64,000 bases of DNA from positions 87,074 to 151,073 of the forward strand of contig SUYP01000002.1 in assembly GCA_015060395.1 (NCBI GenBank). The letters are read 5' to 3'. Below the pieces are notes generated by a model. The model was not told where the DNA came from, made no database searches, and saw only the letters and a program-made list of their open reading frames with translations. Position 1 is the first letter of the stretch; each line of letters starts with the position of its first letter. This document shows positions 20,728 to 30,884 of this stretch, in pieces. The DNA is from Bacteroidales bacterium. GTDB taxonomy: Bacteria; Bacteroidota; Bacteroidia; Bacteroidales; UBA932. A program made the translations under genes and the position numbers.

Positions 20728-23037
20728 ATGACGCTCAGGTCTGTCATAGAGTATATCAAGGCCCACAGGATCAAGACATTATGTCTGACGGTCCTGTGCG
20801 TCTTGTCTGCAGCCTATATCTTCTGTCTGCCGGCCGACCTGTTCGAAGGCACCAGCTTTTCCACAGTGGTAACCAGCCGGGAAGGAGAGCTGCTGGGAGC
20901 AAGGATTGCCGATGACGGGCAGTGGCGTTTCCCTCCGTCGGACACGGTGCCGGAAAGATTATCCCGATGCCTCATCGAGTTCGAAGACAGATATTTCCGT
21001 CTCCATCCCGGAGTCAATCCCGTATCCGCAGTACGCGCATTGAAGGAAAACATCCGGTCAGGAAGGATAGTCAGCGGAGCCAGCACCATCACGATGCAGG
21101 TGATCAGGATGTCGCGAGGGAAGGAAAGGAACATAAGGCAGAAACTGACGGAAGCAGTCCTTGCGACAAGACTCGAGCTCAGGTGCAGCAAGGACGAGAT
21201 TCTGGCCTTATATGCAGGCCACGCCCCCTTCGGAGGCAATGTCGTGGGTCTCGAAGCGGCATCCTGGAGATATTTCGGAAGATCGCCGGAAGACCTGTCC
21301 TGGGGAGAGGCGGCCGCCCTTGCCGTGCTCCCGAACGCTCCGGCAGCCATACACCCCGGCAGGAACAGGGATGCGCTCAAAGCCAAGAGAGACCGGCTTC
21401 TGAAGAAACTTTACGACAGGGGACATATAGACTCCACGACCTTCGTCCTGTCACAGGAGGAGCCCCTGCCGGACGCTCCCCTTCCGCTGCCTGACTATGC
21501 ATTCCACACCGTTCAGAACATACACCGCACAGCTCCGGGGAAGAGAACAGCTACAGACATAGACTTCAGCCTTCAGAACGATGTCGAGCAGATCGTGGAA
21601 CGGTGGAATGCCGATTTCCAGTCGAAAGGGATCAAGGACCTGGCCGCCGTCATAATCGACGTCCGCACCGGCAGGACCGTAGCATACGTCGGAAACGCAT
21701 CCCCGGAATCCGGCCGTCCCGGCAGCAAGGTGGACATAGCATCATCCCCTCGCAGCACCGGAAGCGTACTGAAACCTATTCTCTACTGCGCACTTATGCA
21801 GGAGGGAACGATACTTCCATATACCCTTCTTCCCGATATACCGGTGAATATCAACGGATTCTCCCCGCAGAACTTCGACCAGAAGTTCGCCGGCGCCGTA
21901 CCGGCCTCCGAGGCTCTCGCACGAAGTCTCAACGTCCCTTCCGTATTTATGCTCCGCAAATACGGAGTGCCGAGATTCAAGGAACTTCTCATCCGCAGCG
22001 GTATGACGACCCTGACCAGAGACGCATCCCACTACGGACTGTCCCTCATCCTCGGAGGTGCCGAAGGAAGGCTTGACGATATGACCAGGATGTATGCGGC
22101 AATGAGTGCATTCTATCAGGACAGCACATTCTCCGGATGGGACAGGAAGCCAGAGGACTGGCCCCTGACCGACCGTATGGCCCTGCATTACACCTTTGAC
22201 GCCCTGAAGGAGGTCAACCGTCCGGACGAAATGGACTGGAGGATGATCTCATCGGTGAGGAAGGTGGCCTGGAAGACCGGCACAAGCTATGGATTCAGAG
22301 ACGGCTGGGCAATAGGAGTGACCCCGGACTATGCTGTCGGCGTATGGGCAGGGAATGCATACGGAGAAGGCAGCCCGGGACTTACGGGAGCCAGAACTGC
22401 CGGGCCGGTAATGTTCGACATATTCAATCTTCTGGACAGCGGGGAATGGTTCGGATTCCCTCTCTACAACGACTGGATCGAGGCAGAAGTATGCACTGCC
22501 TCCGGACATCTGAAGGGCATACACTGTACGGAATGCGATACGCTCTATCTGCCTAAAAACGCTCTCAGAAGCGATTCCTGCCCATATCACCGTGTAGTCA
22601 GCATCACCGAAGACGGGCGCTGGCGCACGAACACTCCGGAAGCCGGCACCAGGCTTCAGACAATGTTCCTCCTTCCTCCTGGAATGGAATGGTTCTACCG
22701 CCGTCATCATCCCGAATATACTCCCCTGCCTCCTTTGAAGCCGGGCGGCAATACAGGCGAGGGATATTCCCCGATGGAATTCATATATCCTGAAAACGGC
22801 AGCGAGATAAGCATACCGAGGATGCTGGACGGTTCGCCGGGAGAAATAGTGTTCAACCTTGCCCACAGCAATCCCGAGACGGAAGTGTTCTGGCATCTCG
22901 ACCAGAACTTCATCAGCAGCACCAGACATCTCCACCAGCTCTCTGTAAGGCCGGAAGACGGTTTCCATACTATGACAGCTGTGGATGAAGAAGGATATAC
23001 AGTGTCGGTTTCTTTCACCACGCGCTTTTCTTTATGA
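20728..23037 (+). CDS. pbpC: Penicillin-binding protein 1C
   Basis: GT51 motifs (FEDRYFRLHPGVNPVSAVRA, GASTITMQVIRM), transpeptidase SPRSTGSVLKPILYCAL and KTGTS, PBP1C C-terminal domain. Confidence 0.93.
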   Translation: MTLRSVIEYIKAHRIKTLCLTVLCVLSAAYIFCLPADLFEGTSFSTVVTSREGELLGARIADDGQWRFPPSDTVPERLSRCLIEFEDRYFRLHPGVNPVSAVRALKENIRSGRIVSGASTITMQVIRMSRGKERNIRQKLTEAVLATRLELRCSKDEILALYAGHAPFGGNVVGLEAASWRYFGRSPEDLSWGEAAALAVLPNAPAAIHPGRNRDALKAKRDRLLKKLYDRGHIDSTTFVLSQEEPLPDAPLPLPDYAFHTVQNIHRTAPGKRTATDIDFSLQNDVEQIVERWNADFQSKGIKDLAAVIIDVRTGRTVAYVGNASPESGRPGSKVDIASSPRSTGSVLKPILYCALMQEGTILPYTLLPDIPVNINGFSPQNFDQKFAGAVPASEALARSLNVPSVFMLRKYGVPRFKELLIRSGMTTLTRDASHYGLSLILGGAEGRLDDMTRMYAAMSAFYQDSTFSGWDRKPEDWPLTDRMALHYTFDALKEVNRPDEMDWRMISSVRKVAWKTGTSYGFRDGWAIGVTPDYAVGVWAGNAYGEGSPGLTGARTAGPVMFDIFNLLDSGEWFGFPLYNDWIEAEVCTASGHLKGIHCTECDTLYLPKNALRSDSCPYHRVVSITEDGRWRTNTPEAGTRLQTMFLLPPGMEWFYRRHHPEYTPLPPLKPGGNTGEGYSPMEFIYPENGSEISIPRMLDGSPGEIVFNLAHSNPETEVFWHLDQNFISSTRHLHQLSVRPEDGFHTMTAVDEEGYTVSVSFTTRFSL

Positions 23038-23047
23038 TTTTTTGTGA

Positions 23048-23055
23048 TAACTTTG
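23048..23055 (+). promoter_or_regulatory. -7-like TAACTTTG upstream of the DUF819 gene
   Basis: TAACTTTG 24 bp upstream of the start codon; -33 not clear. Confidence 0.4.
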
Positions 23056-23078
23056 TCATTGTCTGAAACCTTTACGCT

Positions 23079-24245
23079 ATGCATATACTGAACATCATCC
23101 TGCTGGCAGCGAGCTTCTGCCTGATTCCCGCAGGAGTCCTATGGCTCTGCCGCCGTCTGCCCTGGCTCGGCAAGATAGGCCCGGTCTTCACCTTATATAT
23201 CATCGGCATCATCATCGGCAACATCGGCCTGATGCCCGGACAGATGCCTCTGGTGCAGGATATACTGTCGAACGCGATGGTACCCCTTGCCATACCTCTG
23301 ATGCTCTTCGGATGCACTTTCAAGCTCAGCGGGGCACGCTCGCAGCTGCTTGCACTCATCACGGGAATGATTTCCGTGGCGACGGCAGTAATCATAGGCT
23401 ATCTGATCTTCGGGAAAGACCTTCCGGAAGGAGCCAAGATCGGCGGAATGCTCACGGGCGTATATACCGGAGGCACGATCAACCTCGCCGCACTCAAGAC
23501 TATGCTCGGAGTGGATGAAGAGACATATATCCTTGTCAATTCCTACGACATTCTGGTCAGCTTCCTCTACCTCTCGTTCCTGCTGGCATTCGGCATAAAG
23601 CTGTTCAGGAAATTCCTTCCGAACCAGTCCGGAGCCTATTCGAAGGAAGACGAAGCCGCCATACAGAAGGAAATGGACAGGAATTCCGAGAATCCTTACA
23701 AGGGGCTGTTCACAAAGAAGGGGATGATTCAGGCCGGAAAGCTGCTCGGGCTCACCCTCCTGATTGTCGGCCTGTCAGCCGGAGTGGCTCTTCTGCTTCC
23801 GGAATCTATGTTTATGACCGTGTTCATCCTGCTTCTCACCACTTCCGGCATAGCCTGTTCGTTCATCAGACCGGTGAGGGAAATGAAGCAGAGCTACGAC
23901 ATCGGAATGTATTTCATCTACATATTCTGCATCACAGTGGCCTCTATGGCCGATCTAAGCAAGCTCGACCTGGCCGGAGGCCTCGGCCTTATGGGCTATC
24001 TGCTCGTCGCCGTATTCGGCTCGCTGATGCTCCAGGTGATATTCGCAAAGATATTCAGGATAGACTCGGATATGATGGTCATCGCATCCGTGACCTATAT
24101 AAACTCACCGCCTTTCGTACCTATGATGGCGGCCGCTATGAAGAACAAGGACGTGCTCATCCCCGGCCTTACGATAGGTGTCATCGGATATGCCGCAGGA
24201 AACTACCTCGGCTTCCTTATGTCCCAGCTGCTGGGACTTCTTTAG
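23079..24245 (+). CDS. DUF819 family integral membrane protein
   Basis: Multiple TM segments; GGMLTGVYTGGTINLAALK, typical of DUF819. Confidence 0.75.
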   Translation: MHILNIILLAASFCLIPAGVLWLCRRLPWLGKIGPVFTLYIIGIIIGNIGLMPGQMPLVQDILSNAMVPLAIPLMLFGCTFKLSGARSQLLALITGMISVATAVIIGYLIFGKDLPEGAKIGGMLTGVYTGGTINLAALKTMLGVDEETYILVNSYDILVSFLYLSFLLAFGIKLFRKFLPNQSGAYSKEDEAAIQKEMDRNSENPYKGLFTKKGMIQAGKLLGLTLLIVGLSAGVALLLPESMFMTVFILLLTTSGIACSFIRPVREMKQSYDIGMYFIYIFCITVASMADLSKLDLAGGLGLMGYLLVAVFGSLMLQVIFAKIFRIDSDMMVIASVTYINSPPFVPMMAAAMKNKDVLIPGLTIGVIGYAAGNYLGFLMSQLLGLL

Positions 24246-24252
24246 AAACTGT

Positions 24253-24783
24253 TTAAGAAAAGAGGCGAAAGTGCCAGAGGATCACGCCCACGCTTACGGA
24301 GACATTCAGGGAGTGCTTTGTGCCGAACTGAGGGATCTCCAGGCACATATCGGCTGCATCTACGACATCCTGCCGCACTCCGGCCACCTCATTTCCGAAC
24401 ACCACGGCATATCTTCGCCCCGGCTCGGGACGGAACTTGTCCAGCATCACCGAACCCACCGTCTGTTCGGCGCAGACGACAGTATATCCAGCCTCTTTCA
24501 GACGACGTACCGCATCCATCGTATCATCCGTATGCTCCCACTCCACGCTGTCCTCCGCTCCGAGGGCTGATTTGTGGATTTCGGCCGAAGGGGGAACGGC
24601 ACAGATTCCGCAAAGCCACACCTTGTCGATCTTGAATGAATCTGCAGTGCGGAAGGCAGACCCGACATTATGGGCGCTGCGGATATTGTCCAGGACTACA
24701 ACAATGCCTGAATCAGGCAGTTCCTTATATTCTTCAGCAGAGACCCTGCCGAGTTCGATGTTCAAAAGTTTGCGGTTTGCCAT
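24253..24783 (-). CDS. TrmH/SpoU family RNA 2'-O-methyltransferase
   Basis: VVVLDNIRSAHNVGSAFRTAD, YAVVFGNEVAGV, LEIPQFGTKHSLNVSVSVGV motifs; start set at MANRKLL. Confidence 0.88.
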   Translation of the reverse strand: MANRKLLNIELGRVSAEEYKELPDSGIVVVLDNIRSAHNVGSAFRTADSFKIDKVWLCGICAVPPSAEIHKSALGAEDSVEWEHTDDTMDAVRRLKEAGYTVVCAEQTVGSVMLDKFRPEPGRRYAVVFGNEVAGVRQDVVDAADMCLEIPQFGTKHSLNVSVSVGVILWHFRLFS

Positions 24784-24806
24784 AGAAATCCAAAAAGTTT
24801 TCAACA

Positions 24807-24814
24807 CAAAGGTA
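24807..24814 (-). promoter_or_regulatory. -7 element TACCTTTG for the trmH-like gene
   Basis: CAAAGGTA on plus strand just upstream of the 24783 start. Confidence 0.5.
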
Positions 24815-24833
24815 GTAAAAATAAAAAAATGAG

Positions 24834-24841
24834 TATTTTTG
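24834..24841 (+). promoter_or_regulatory. -7 element TATTTTTG for glyA
   Basis: TATTTTTG overlapping the spurious 5' extension of the glyA ORF; supports start at 24863. Confidence 0.5.
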
Positions 24842-24862
24842 TATCCGCTTAAAACCAGAAAT

Positions 24863-26191
24863 ATGAAACAGGATCTACAGATTTTCAATCTCATCAAGAA
24901 GGAAGAGGACAGACAGACCTCCGGAATCGAGCTCATCGCTTCGGAAAACTATGTAAGCGAGCAGGTGCTGACAGCTCTTGGCTCCATCTGCACTAACAAA
25001 TATGCAGAGGGCTATCCTGGAGCAAGATATTACGGAGGATGTGAGGTTGTCGATCAGATCGAGCAGCTCGCAATCGACCGTCTCTGTGAAATATATGAAG
25101 CAGAATATGCCAATGTGCAGCCTCACTCGGGAGCACAGGCAAATATGGCCGTTATGATGGCCTGCCTCAAGCCGGGCGAGACATTTATGGGTCTTGACCT
25201 TGCACACGGAGGACACCTTACCCACGGTTCTCCTGTAAATATGTCCGGCATTCTCTACAACGCCGTCGCATACGGCCTCAGCGAGGCTACAGGTATGATC
25301 GATTACGACCAGATGGAGCAGAGAGCCCTCGAGTTCAAGCCGAAGCTCATCATCGGAGGTGCATCGGCATATTCAAGGGAATGGGACTATGCACGTATGC
25401 GCGAGATCGCAGACAAGGTAGGAGCCATCCTCTGGATCGATATGGCCCACACAGCGGGACTCATCGCAGCCGGTCTCCTCAGCAATCCTGTGAAATATGC
25501 ACATATTGTGACATCGACCACTCACAAGACCCTCCGCGGACCTCGCGGCGGTATCATCCTCCTGGGAAAGGACTTCGACAATCCTTGGGGCCTCAAGACT
25601 CCTAAGGGAGTGGTGAAGAAGATGTCCCAGATCCTCAATTCAAGCGTATTCCCAGGCGTTCAGGGCGGTCCGCTCGAGCACTGCATCGCAGCAAAGGCAG
25701 TTTCGTTCTACGAAGCTCTCCAGCCTGAATTCAAGGAATATCAGAAGCAGGTCGTCGCTAATGCCCAGGCAATGGCAGAAGCCTTTGCATCAAGAGGTTA
25801 TAAGATCGTTTCAGGCGGTACAGACAATCACCTTATGCTCATTGACCTCCGCACCAAGTTCCCTGAACTCACAGGAAAGGTGGCAGAGAAGGAGCTCGGA
25901 AAGGCAGACATCACCGTCAACAAGAATATGGTTCCGTTCGACTCACGCACTCCGTTCCAGACTTCCGGCATCCGTGTAGGTACTCCGGCAATCACATCAC
26001 GCGGATTCGTTGAGAAGGATATGGAATTCATCGTAAAGCTCATCGACCAGGTGCTCGCCAATGCAGTCGCCAACCTCGACCTCATCGCAGGCAAGACAGA
26101 GGAAGGACGAGAAGCATACGAAGCTGTCATCGAGAAGGTGAAGAAGCAGGTACGTATGAAGACCAACGGAATGCCTCTGAACAGATACTAG
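24863..26191 (+). CDS. glyA: Serine hydroxymethyltransferase
   Basis: [46 protein letters not shown]. Confidence 0.97.
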   Translation: MKQDLQIFNLIKKEEDRQTSGIELIASENYVSEQVLTALGSICTNKYAEGYPGARYYGGCEVVDQIEQLAIDRLCEIYEAEYANVQPHSGAQANMAVMMACLKPGETFMGLDLAHGGHLTHGSPVNMSGILYNAVAYGLSEATGMIDYDQMEQRALEFKPKLIIGGASAYSREWDYARMREIADKVGAILWIDMAHTAGLIAAGLLSNPVKYAHIVTSTTHKTLRGPRGGIILLGKDFDNPWGLKTPKGVVKKMSQILNSSVFPGVQGGPLEHCIAAKAVSFYEALQPEFKEYQKQVVANAQAMAEAFASRGYKIVSGGTDNHLMLIDLRTKFPELTGKVAEKELGKADITVNKNMVPFDSRTPFQTSGIRVGTPAITSRGFVEKDMEFIVKLIDQVLANAVANLDLIAGKTEEGREAYEAVIEKVKKQVRMKTNGMPLNRY

Positions 26192-26192
26192 A

Positions 26193-27446
26193 TCAGAGAT
26201 TTTCAAGCAACTGAAGCATAACCTTGCGTGCCTGGATCGTATCGATCCGGGCACGACATTTTTGTGCCTGTTCCTCGAATGCGGCACGATGCTCCTCACG
26301 GAGAGGCTCTGCCGGAGGAGAGTCCATCTTGAGCGGGTTGATAGGAGTGCCGTTCTTCCACACACGGAAGTCAAGATGAGGGCCGGTAGAACGGCCTGTA
26401 GAGCCCACATATCCGATCACCTCTCCCTGACGCACACGCTGTCCGGCCTTCAGGCCCTTAGCATACTTCGAAAGATGGAGATAGGCGGTGGAATACACCG
26501 AATTATGTCTGATCCTGACGGTATTTCCGCCGGCTCCTTCATATTTGACGCTCGTCACCACACCGTCACCTATGGTCATCACCGGAGTGCCCTTAGGAGC
26601 CGCATAATCGACTCCGGTATGAGGCTGCACCCTGCGCGTTACCGGATGCCTTCTGGCGTATGAGAAGCCGGAGCTTATGCGGGAATACTGCAGAGGAGCC
26701 TTCAGGAAGGCCTTACGCATACTCTCTCCCTTGTCGTTCCACCAGATATTTCCGCTGTCACGCTGGTTATACATAATCATAGGAAGATCCTCGCCACCGT
26801 GCGAGAAGACGGCATATCTCACCGTATCGACAGCCAGAACTTCCCCGTCACACATCTTCTCGTCATACAGGACTCTGAAGCGGTCCCCTTTCTGAAGGCC
26901 GAAGAAGTCGATTGTCCAGGCATAGATGTCCGAAAGACTGAGGATCAGCAAAGGAGAGACATCGGCTGCAAGCATATCGTTCCACAGCGAAGTGTTGATG
27001 GTGACATCCGCATAGCGGCTCTCCACCGTCACAGGCTTCGTATAGACCCAGGCCTCATACGGAGGACGGCATCTGAACACGATGCTGCTGGCCCTGTCCC
27101 TCTCATATACAAGATATTCAAGCGAAGAGGAACTATAGGCCTTATAGGAATTTCCCACCCTCAAGGTCTTGACATCAAAGACAGAATCGCAGGCCATAGT
27201 AAGGTCGTAAGCATCCTTCTGACTCATACCGAGTTCGGCAAGAAGGGTCGAAAAGAACTGTCCGCTGCGCACCTTTCCTTCCTTCACGTCCAATGAATCA
27301 GGGCAGAAGCCCAGCACCTGAGAAGCAGAATCCGCTGCCGCAGTCACCTGTCCCTCATCAGCGGCGACATCCTTTTCATCCGAAGAACCGCAGGAAGCCG
27401 CAAAGAGACAACATATTGATAATAAAACACTTATATTTCTTCTCAT
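26193..27446 (-). CDS. M23 family metallopeptidase, lipoprotein
   Basis: Lipobox FAASC; HTGVDYAAPKGTPVMTIGDG and GSTGRSTGPHLDFRVWKNG. Confidence 0.9.
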   Translation of the reverse strand: MRRNISVLLSICCLFAASCGSSDEKDVAADEGQVTAAADSASQVLGFCPDSLDVKEGKVRSGQFFSTLLAELGMSQKDAYDLTMACDSVFDVKTLRVGNSYKAYSSSSLEYLVYERDRASSIVFRCRPPYEAWVYTKPVTVESRYADVTINTSLWNDMLAADVSPLLILSLSDIYAWTIDFFGLQKGDRFRVLYDEKMCDGEVLAVDTVRYAVFSHGGEDLPMIMYNQRDSGNIWWNDKGESMRKAFLKAPLQYSRISSGFSYARRHPVTRRVQPHTGVDYAAPKGTPVMTIGDGVVTSVKYEGAGGNTVRIRHNSVYSTAYLHLSKYAKGLKAGQRVRQGEVIGYVGSTGRSTGPHLDFRVWKNGTPINPLKMDSPPAEPLREEHRAAFEEQAQKCRARIDTIQARKVMLQLLENL

Positions 27447-27467
27447 AATCTCAGTCAAATAGCATCG

Positions 27468-27475
27468 CAAAGTTA
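27468..27475 (-). promoter_or_regulatory. -7 element TAACTTTG for the M23 peptidase gene
   Basis: CAAAGTTA on plus strand upstream of 27446. Confidence 0.45.
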
Positions 27476-27568
27476 TGAATTTTAAGAAAAAACAAAAAGG
27501 ATTGGTTTAGATAAATATTTTGTCTAACTTGCGGAATTGTCTGAAACTAACTACATAAACATACAACT

Positions 27569-28993
27569 ATGATCAGAAGAGATTTCCTCAAAAGATGCGG
27601 CCTCATCGCAACAGGAGTCGCATTGACAGATCCTATGGCAATGGCCTCAGAAATGCTTGGCGGCACATCACCTGCAGAAGCCGCAGATCTCGCATTTGAC
27701 GACGGCCAGATCAAAGCCAACATCCGTTCGCTCACTCCAAGCACCAACAAGCAGATCACCGCAATAGTGATCGGCGCCGGCAACCGTGGAAGACTGTACG
27801 CAAGCTACGCGGAAAGATTCCCGGATCACCTCAAGATCGTGGGAGTATCCGATATCCTCGAAAGCAGAAAGAATGCAATGGGTGACAAGCACGGAATCCC
27901 GCAGGAGCATCGATTCGGACATTATCGCGAAGTTTTCGAAGTTCCTAAATTCGCAGACGTCGTGATCATCTCCACACCGGACGACAAGCACATCGAGCCT
28001 TGTCTCAAGGCTATGGAATTCGGATATGACGTCCTCCTCGAGAAGCCTGCCGCACAGACAGAAGCAGAGTGCCGTCAGATCCTCGCCCACACAAAGAAAT
28101 ACAACCGTATCGTGGCCATCTGCCACGTCCTCAGATATGCCCCTTACTTCATCGCGCTCAAGCACGCTGTCGCTACAGGAGAGATCGGAGAGCTCGTAAA
28201 CATCCAGCATATGGAGCCTATCCAGTATGCGCATATGGCCCACTCATACGTAAGAGGCAACTGGAGAAGCGAGAAGGCCACCACACCTATCATCCTTGCC
28301 AAGTCCTGCCACGACCTCGACATCATCAGATGGATCGTTGACAAGCCTTGCCTCACCATCGCGGCAGACGGATCTCTCCACCTCTTCAAGAAGGAGAACG
28401 CTCCGGAAGGCGCTCCGCTCAGATGTACAGACGGATGCCCTCACGAGAGCACCTGCCCTTATTCTGCAATCGACATCTATGTGAACAGAAAGCAGCACCT
28501 CGGAGTATTCGACCTCAAGGACAGGAAGGACGAGAACGAGATTATGGAGAAGATCAAGACCACAGGCTACGGAAGATGCGTATATCACTGCGACAACGAC
28601 CAGCCTGACCACTACGTATCCCAGATGACATTCGAAGACGGCAAGACCGCTTCATTCACAATGGACGCATTCACCCCTTGGGGAGGCCGCAGGACCAGGA
28701 TTATGGGTACGACAGGCTTCATCGAGGGCGACGGAAAGACATTCACCGTATATGACTTCCGCTCCAACAAGAAGAAGGTCTGGAATATGGACGTAGTTGA
28801 CGCCGAAGAGTACAAGGGTTCAGGTCACGGTGGCGGCGACTTCGCCCTCGTGAGAGACTTCATCGAGGCAGTAGCCACACAGGACAGCTCACGTCTGAGC
28901 AGCACCATCGAAGCATCCATCGAAAGCCACATTATGGGCTTCGCGGCAGAGAAGAGCCGCAAGTCGGACAAGAAGGCCAAGGTGAAGCTTTAA
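27569..28993 (+). CDS. Gfo/Idh/MocA family oxidoreductase with Tat-like signal
   Basis: RRDFLKRCG N-terminus; IVIGAGNRGRLYASYAERFP Rossmann motif; EKPAA motif. Confidence 0.88.
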   Translation: MIRRDFLKRCGLIATGVALTDPMAMASEMLGGTSPAEAADLAFDDGQIKANIRSLTPSTNKQITAIVIGAGNRGRLYASYAERFPDHLKIVGVSDILESRKNAMGDKHGIPQEHRFGHYREVFEVPKFADVVIISTPDDKHIEPCLKAMEFGYDVLLEKPAAQTEAECRQILAHTKKYNRIVAICHVLRYAPYFIALKHAVATGEIGELVNIQHMEPIQYAHMAHSYVRGNWRSEKATTPIILAKSCHDLDIIRWIVDKPCLTIAADGSLHLFKKENAPEGAPLRCTDGCPHESTCPYSAIDIYVNRKQHLGVFDLKDRKDENEIMEKIKTTGYGRCVYHCDNDQPDHYVSQMTFEDGKTASFTMDAFTPWGGRRTRIMGTTGFIEGDGKTFTVYDFRSNKKKVWNMDVVDAEEYKGSGHGGGDFALVRDFIEAVATQDSSRLSSTIEASIESHIMGFAAEKSRKSDKKAKVKL

Positions 28994-29017
28994 GATACTG
29001 AAATACATATTGAATAC

Positions 29018-29059
29018 CATCCGGGAAGCCTCGTCAATGAGGCTGCCCGGATGCGTTTT
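29018..29059 (+). terminator. Rho-independent terminator before the dcw cluster
   Basis: CATCCGGGAAGCCTC-GTCAAT-GAGGCTGCCCGGATG then CGTTTTA. Confidence 0.8.
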
Positions 29060-29085
29060 ATTGCACTGCGGTGGCCTTGTTGAAA

Positions 29086-29143
29086 AAAGTGTGGAAAATT
29101 TTGGAAGAAAGTGTAAGAAAGTGGAAAATTATTCTTACTTTTG
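29086..29143 (+). promoter_or_regulatory. Probable MraZ operator (10-bp phased repeats) plus -7 TACTTTTG
   Basis: GTGGAAAATT/TTGGAAGAAA/GTGTAAGAAA/GTGGAAAATT at 29091-29130 followed by TACTTTTG at 29136-29143. Confidence 0.6.
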
Positions 29144-29166
29144 CATCGATTAGCGTGTGAAAGACT

Positions 29167-29619
29167 ATGATCAAATTCATCGGCGAATATAATGTTAAGG
29201 TTGACGACAAGGGAAGAGTGATTTTCCCTGCCGCCTTCAAGGGCATTATGCCTGCCGACGGAGATATGAGATTCGTGGTCAGGAAGGATGTTTTCGAGAA
29301 GTGTCTCGAGATGTACACCTTCGCCGAGTGGGAGCGCCAGTCGGAGCTCGTGAGGTCGAAGCTGAACATCACATTCAATGAGAAGCACGCAAGATTCTGG
29401 AGAGCATATATGCACAACAGCGCCATAGTGGAGCCGGACGCGAAGCTCGGACGCATCTCCATACCAAAGAAACTCTTGGAACTGATCGGTGTGACCAAGG
29501 AGGTAGTCTTCTCGGGCAACGACCATAAGATTGAAATCTGGGCCAAAGAGAACTTTGAGTCCGGAATCATTTCAAACGAAGAGTTCACTGCCATCGCCAA
29601 TATGCTTTCTGATCTTTAA
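29167..29619 (+). CDS. mraZ: Transcriptional regulator/division protein MraZ
   Basis: GEYNVKVDDKGRVIFPAAFK, DAKLGRISIPKKLLELIG; first gene of dcw. Confidence 0.95.
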   Translation: MIKFIGEYNVKVDDKGRVIFPAAFKGIMPADGDMRFVVRKDVFEKCLEMYTFAEWERQSELVRSKLNITFNEKHARFWRAYMHNSAIVEPDAKLGRISIPKKLLELIGVTKEVVFSGNDHKIEIWAKENFESGIISNEEFTAIANMLSDL

Positions 29620-29634
29620 GAGGAGGGCCGGACG

Positions 29635-30549
29635 ATGTCAGAATATCACACTTCAGTACTGCTTGATGAAAGCGTTTCAGCTTTGATCGGCTCAGCATCA
29701 GGAATTTACGCAGACGCCACTTTCGGCGGAGGAGGACACACCTCGGAGATTCTCAGGAGACTTTCTCCCGAGGGAAGGGTCATTGCCTTCGACCGTGACA
29801 GCGACGCCATAGCCAACAGGCCGGACGACAGCCGCCTGACCCTCATCAGAAGCGACTTCCGATGGATCCACAACCATATCCTTCATCAGGGCTATGCGGA
29901 AGGGATCGACGGAGTCCTCGCCGATCTCGGAGTATCGTCCCATCAGTTCGACACGGCCGAAAGAGGATTCTCATTCCGATATGAGGCTCCCCTGGATATG
30001 AGGATGAACCAGGAGGCATCGCTCAATGCGGCCGACATAGTGAACACATACAGCCAGGAGGATCTCGAGAAGATCCTGAGGCTCTACGGAGAGGTTGACA
30101 ACAGCCGCAGGATAGCCCAGATGATATGCAAGGCGAGGGATCTGTCCGCGATAGCGACCACCACCGACCTGGACAAGGCCATAGAAGCGGCTCTGCCTAA
30201 GTTCGCCGAGCACAAGTTCCTTGCGAAGGTCTATCAGGCACTCAGAATCGAGGTCAATCAGGAGATGAAGTCGCTTGAGAAGTTCCTCAGCGGAGCCACG
30301 AAGTCGCTCAGACCGGGAGGAAAGCTGGTCGTGATCACCTACCACTCCCTCGAGGACAGGATGGTGAAGAACTTCATCAAGTCGGGCAATATCGAAGGAA
30401 AGGTGGAGAAGGACTTCTACGGCAATGCCACAGCTCCTCTCAAGGCTGTCAACAGGAAGCCTATCCTCCCTCAGGAAAGCGAGATTGCAGCCAACACAAG
30501 GGCAAGAAGTGCCAAACTCAGGATAGCGGAGAAGGAGGAGGGACGATGA
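29635..30549 (+). CDS. rsmH: 16S rRNA (cytosine1402-N4)-methyltransferase
   Basis: YHTSVLLDESV, DATFGGGGHT, VLADLGVSSHQFD, TYHSLEDRMVKNF. Confidence 0.97.
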   Translation: MSEYHTSVLLDESVSALIGSASGIYADATFGGGGHTSEILRRLSPEGRVIAFDRDSDAIANRPDDSRLTLIRSDFRWIHNHILHQGYAEGIDGVLADLGVSSHQFDTAERGFSFRYEAPLDMRMNQEASLNAADIVNTYSQEDLEKILRLYGEVDNSRRIAQMICKARDLSAIATTTDLDKAIEAALPKFAEHKFLAKVYQALRIEVNQEMKSLEKFLSGATKSLRPGGKLVVITYHSLEDRMVKNFIKSGNIEGKVEKDFYGNATAPLKAVNRKPILPQESEIAANTRARSAKLRIAEKEEGR

Positions 30550-30875
30550 AGGAGAAGATGTCGGTAGTAAAGGTGCTCAAGTCCATCATAAGCGGAGACA
30601 TTCTGCTCGTGATGGGCGTGCACAGGCTGTTTCCATACATCCTGTACGCATTCATCCTGGGCTGGGTGAGCATCTGGATGAGCTACAAGGCCGAACAGAC
30701 TATGACTCTGGTGGAGGCCAACAAGAAGGAACTTGAGACACTCAAGATACATCACGCGCAGAAGACCTGCGAATATGTAGGGCTGGACAGGATCAGCACG
30801 ATCGAGGAGATGCTGACCGAGAAAGGTTCGGAAGTGAGGGCGCCGGAAAAGCCGGCAGACATTATAAAGAAGTAA
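30546..30875 (+). CDS. ftsL: FtsL-like cell division protein
   Basis: Small bitopic protein between rsmH and ftsI in canonical dcw position. Confidence 0.75.
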   Translation: MKEKMSVVKVLKSIISGDILLVMGVHRLFPYILYAFILGWVSIWMSYKAEQTMTLVEANKKELETLKIHHAQKTCEYVGLDRISTIEEMLTEKGSEVRAPEKPADIIKK

Positions 30876-30884
30876 CGGCAGGAT

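Noticed and set aside
24839-24862. Extended glyA start in the ORF track (MYPLKTRN...)
   Set aside because: Overlaps the TATTTTTG promoter; conserved protein begins at MKQDLQIF.
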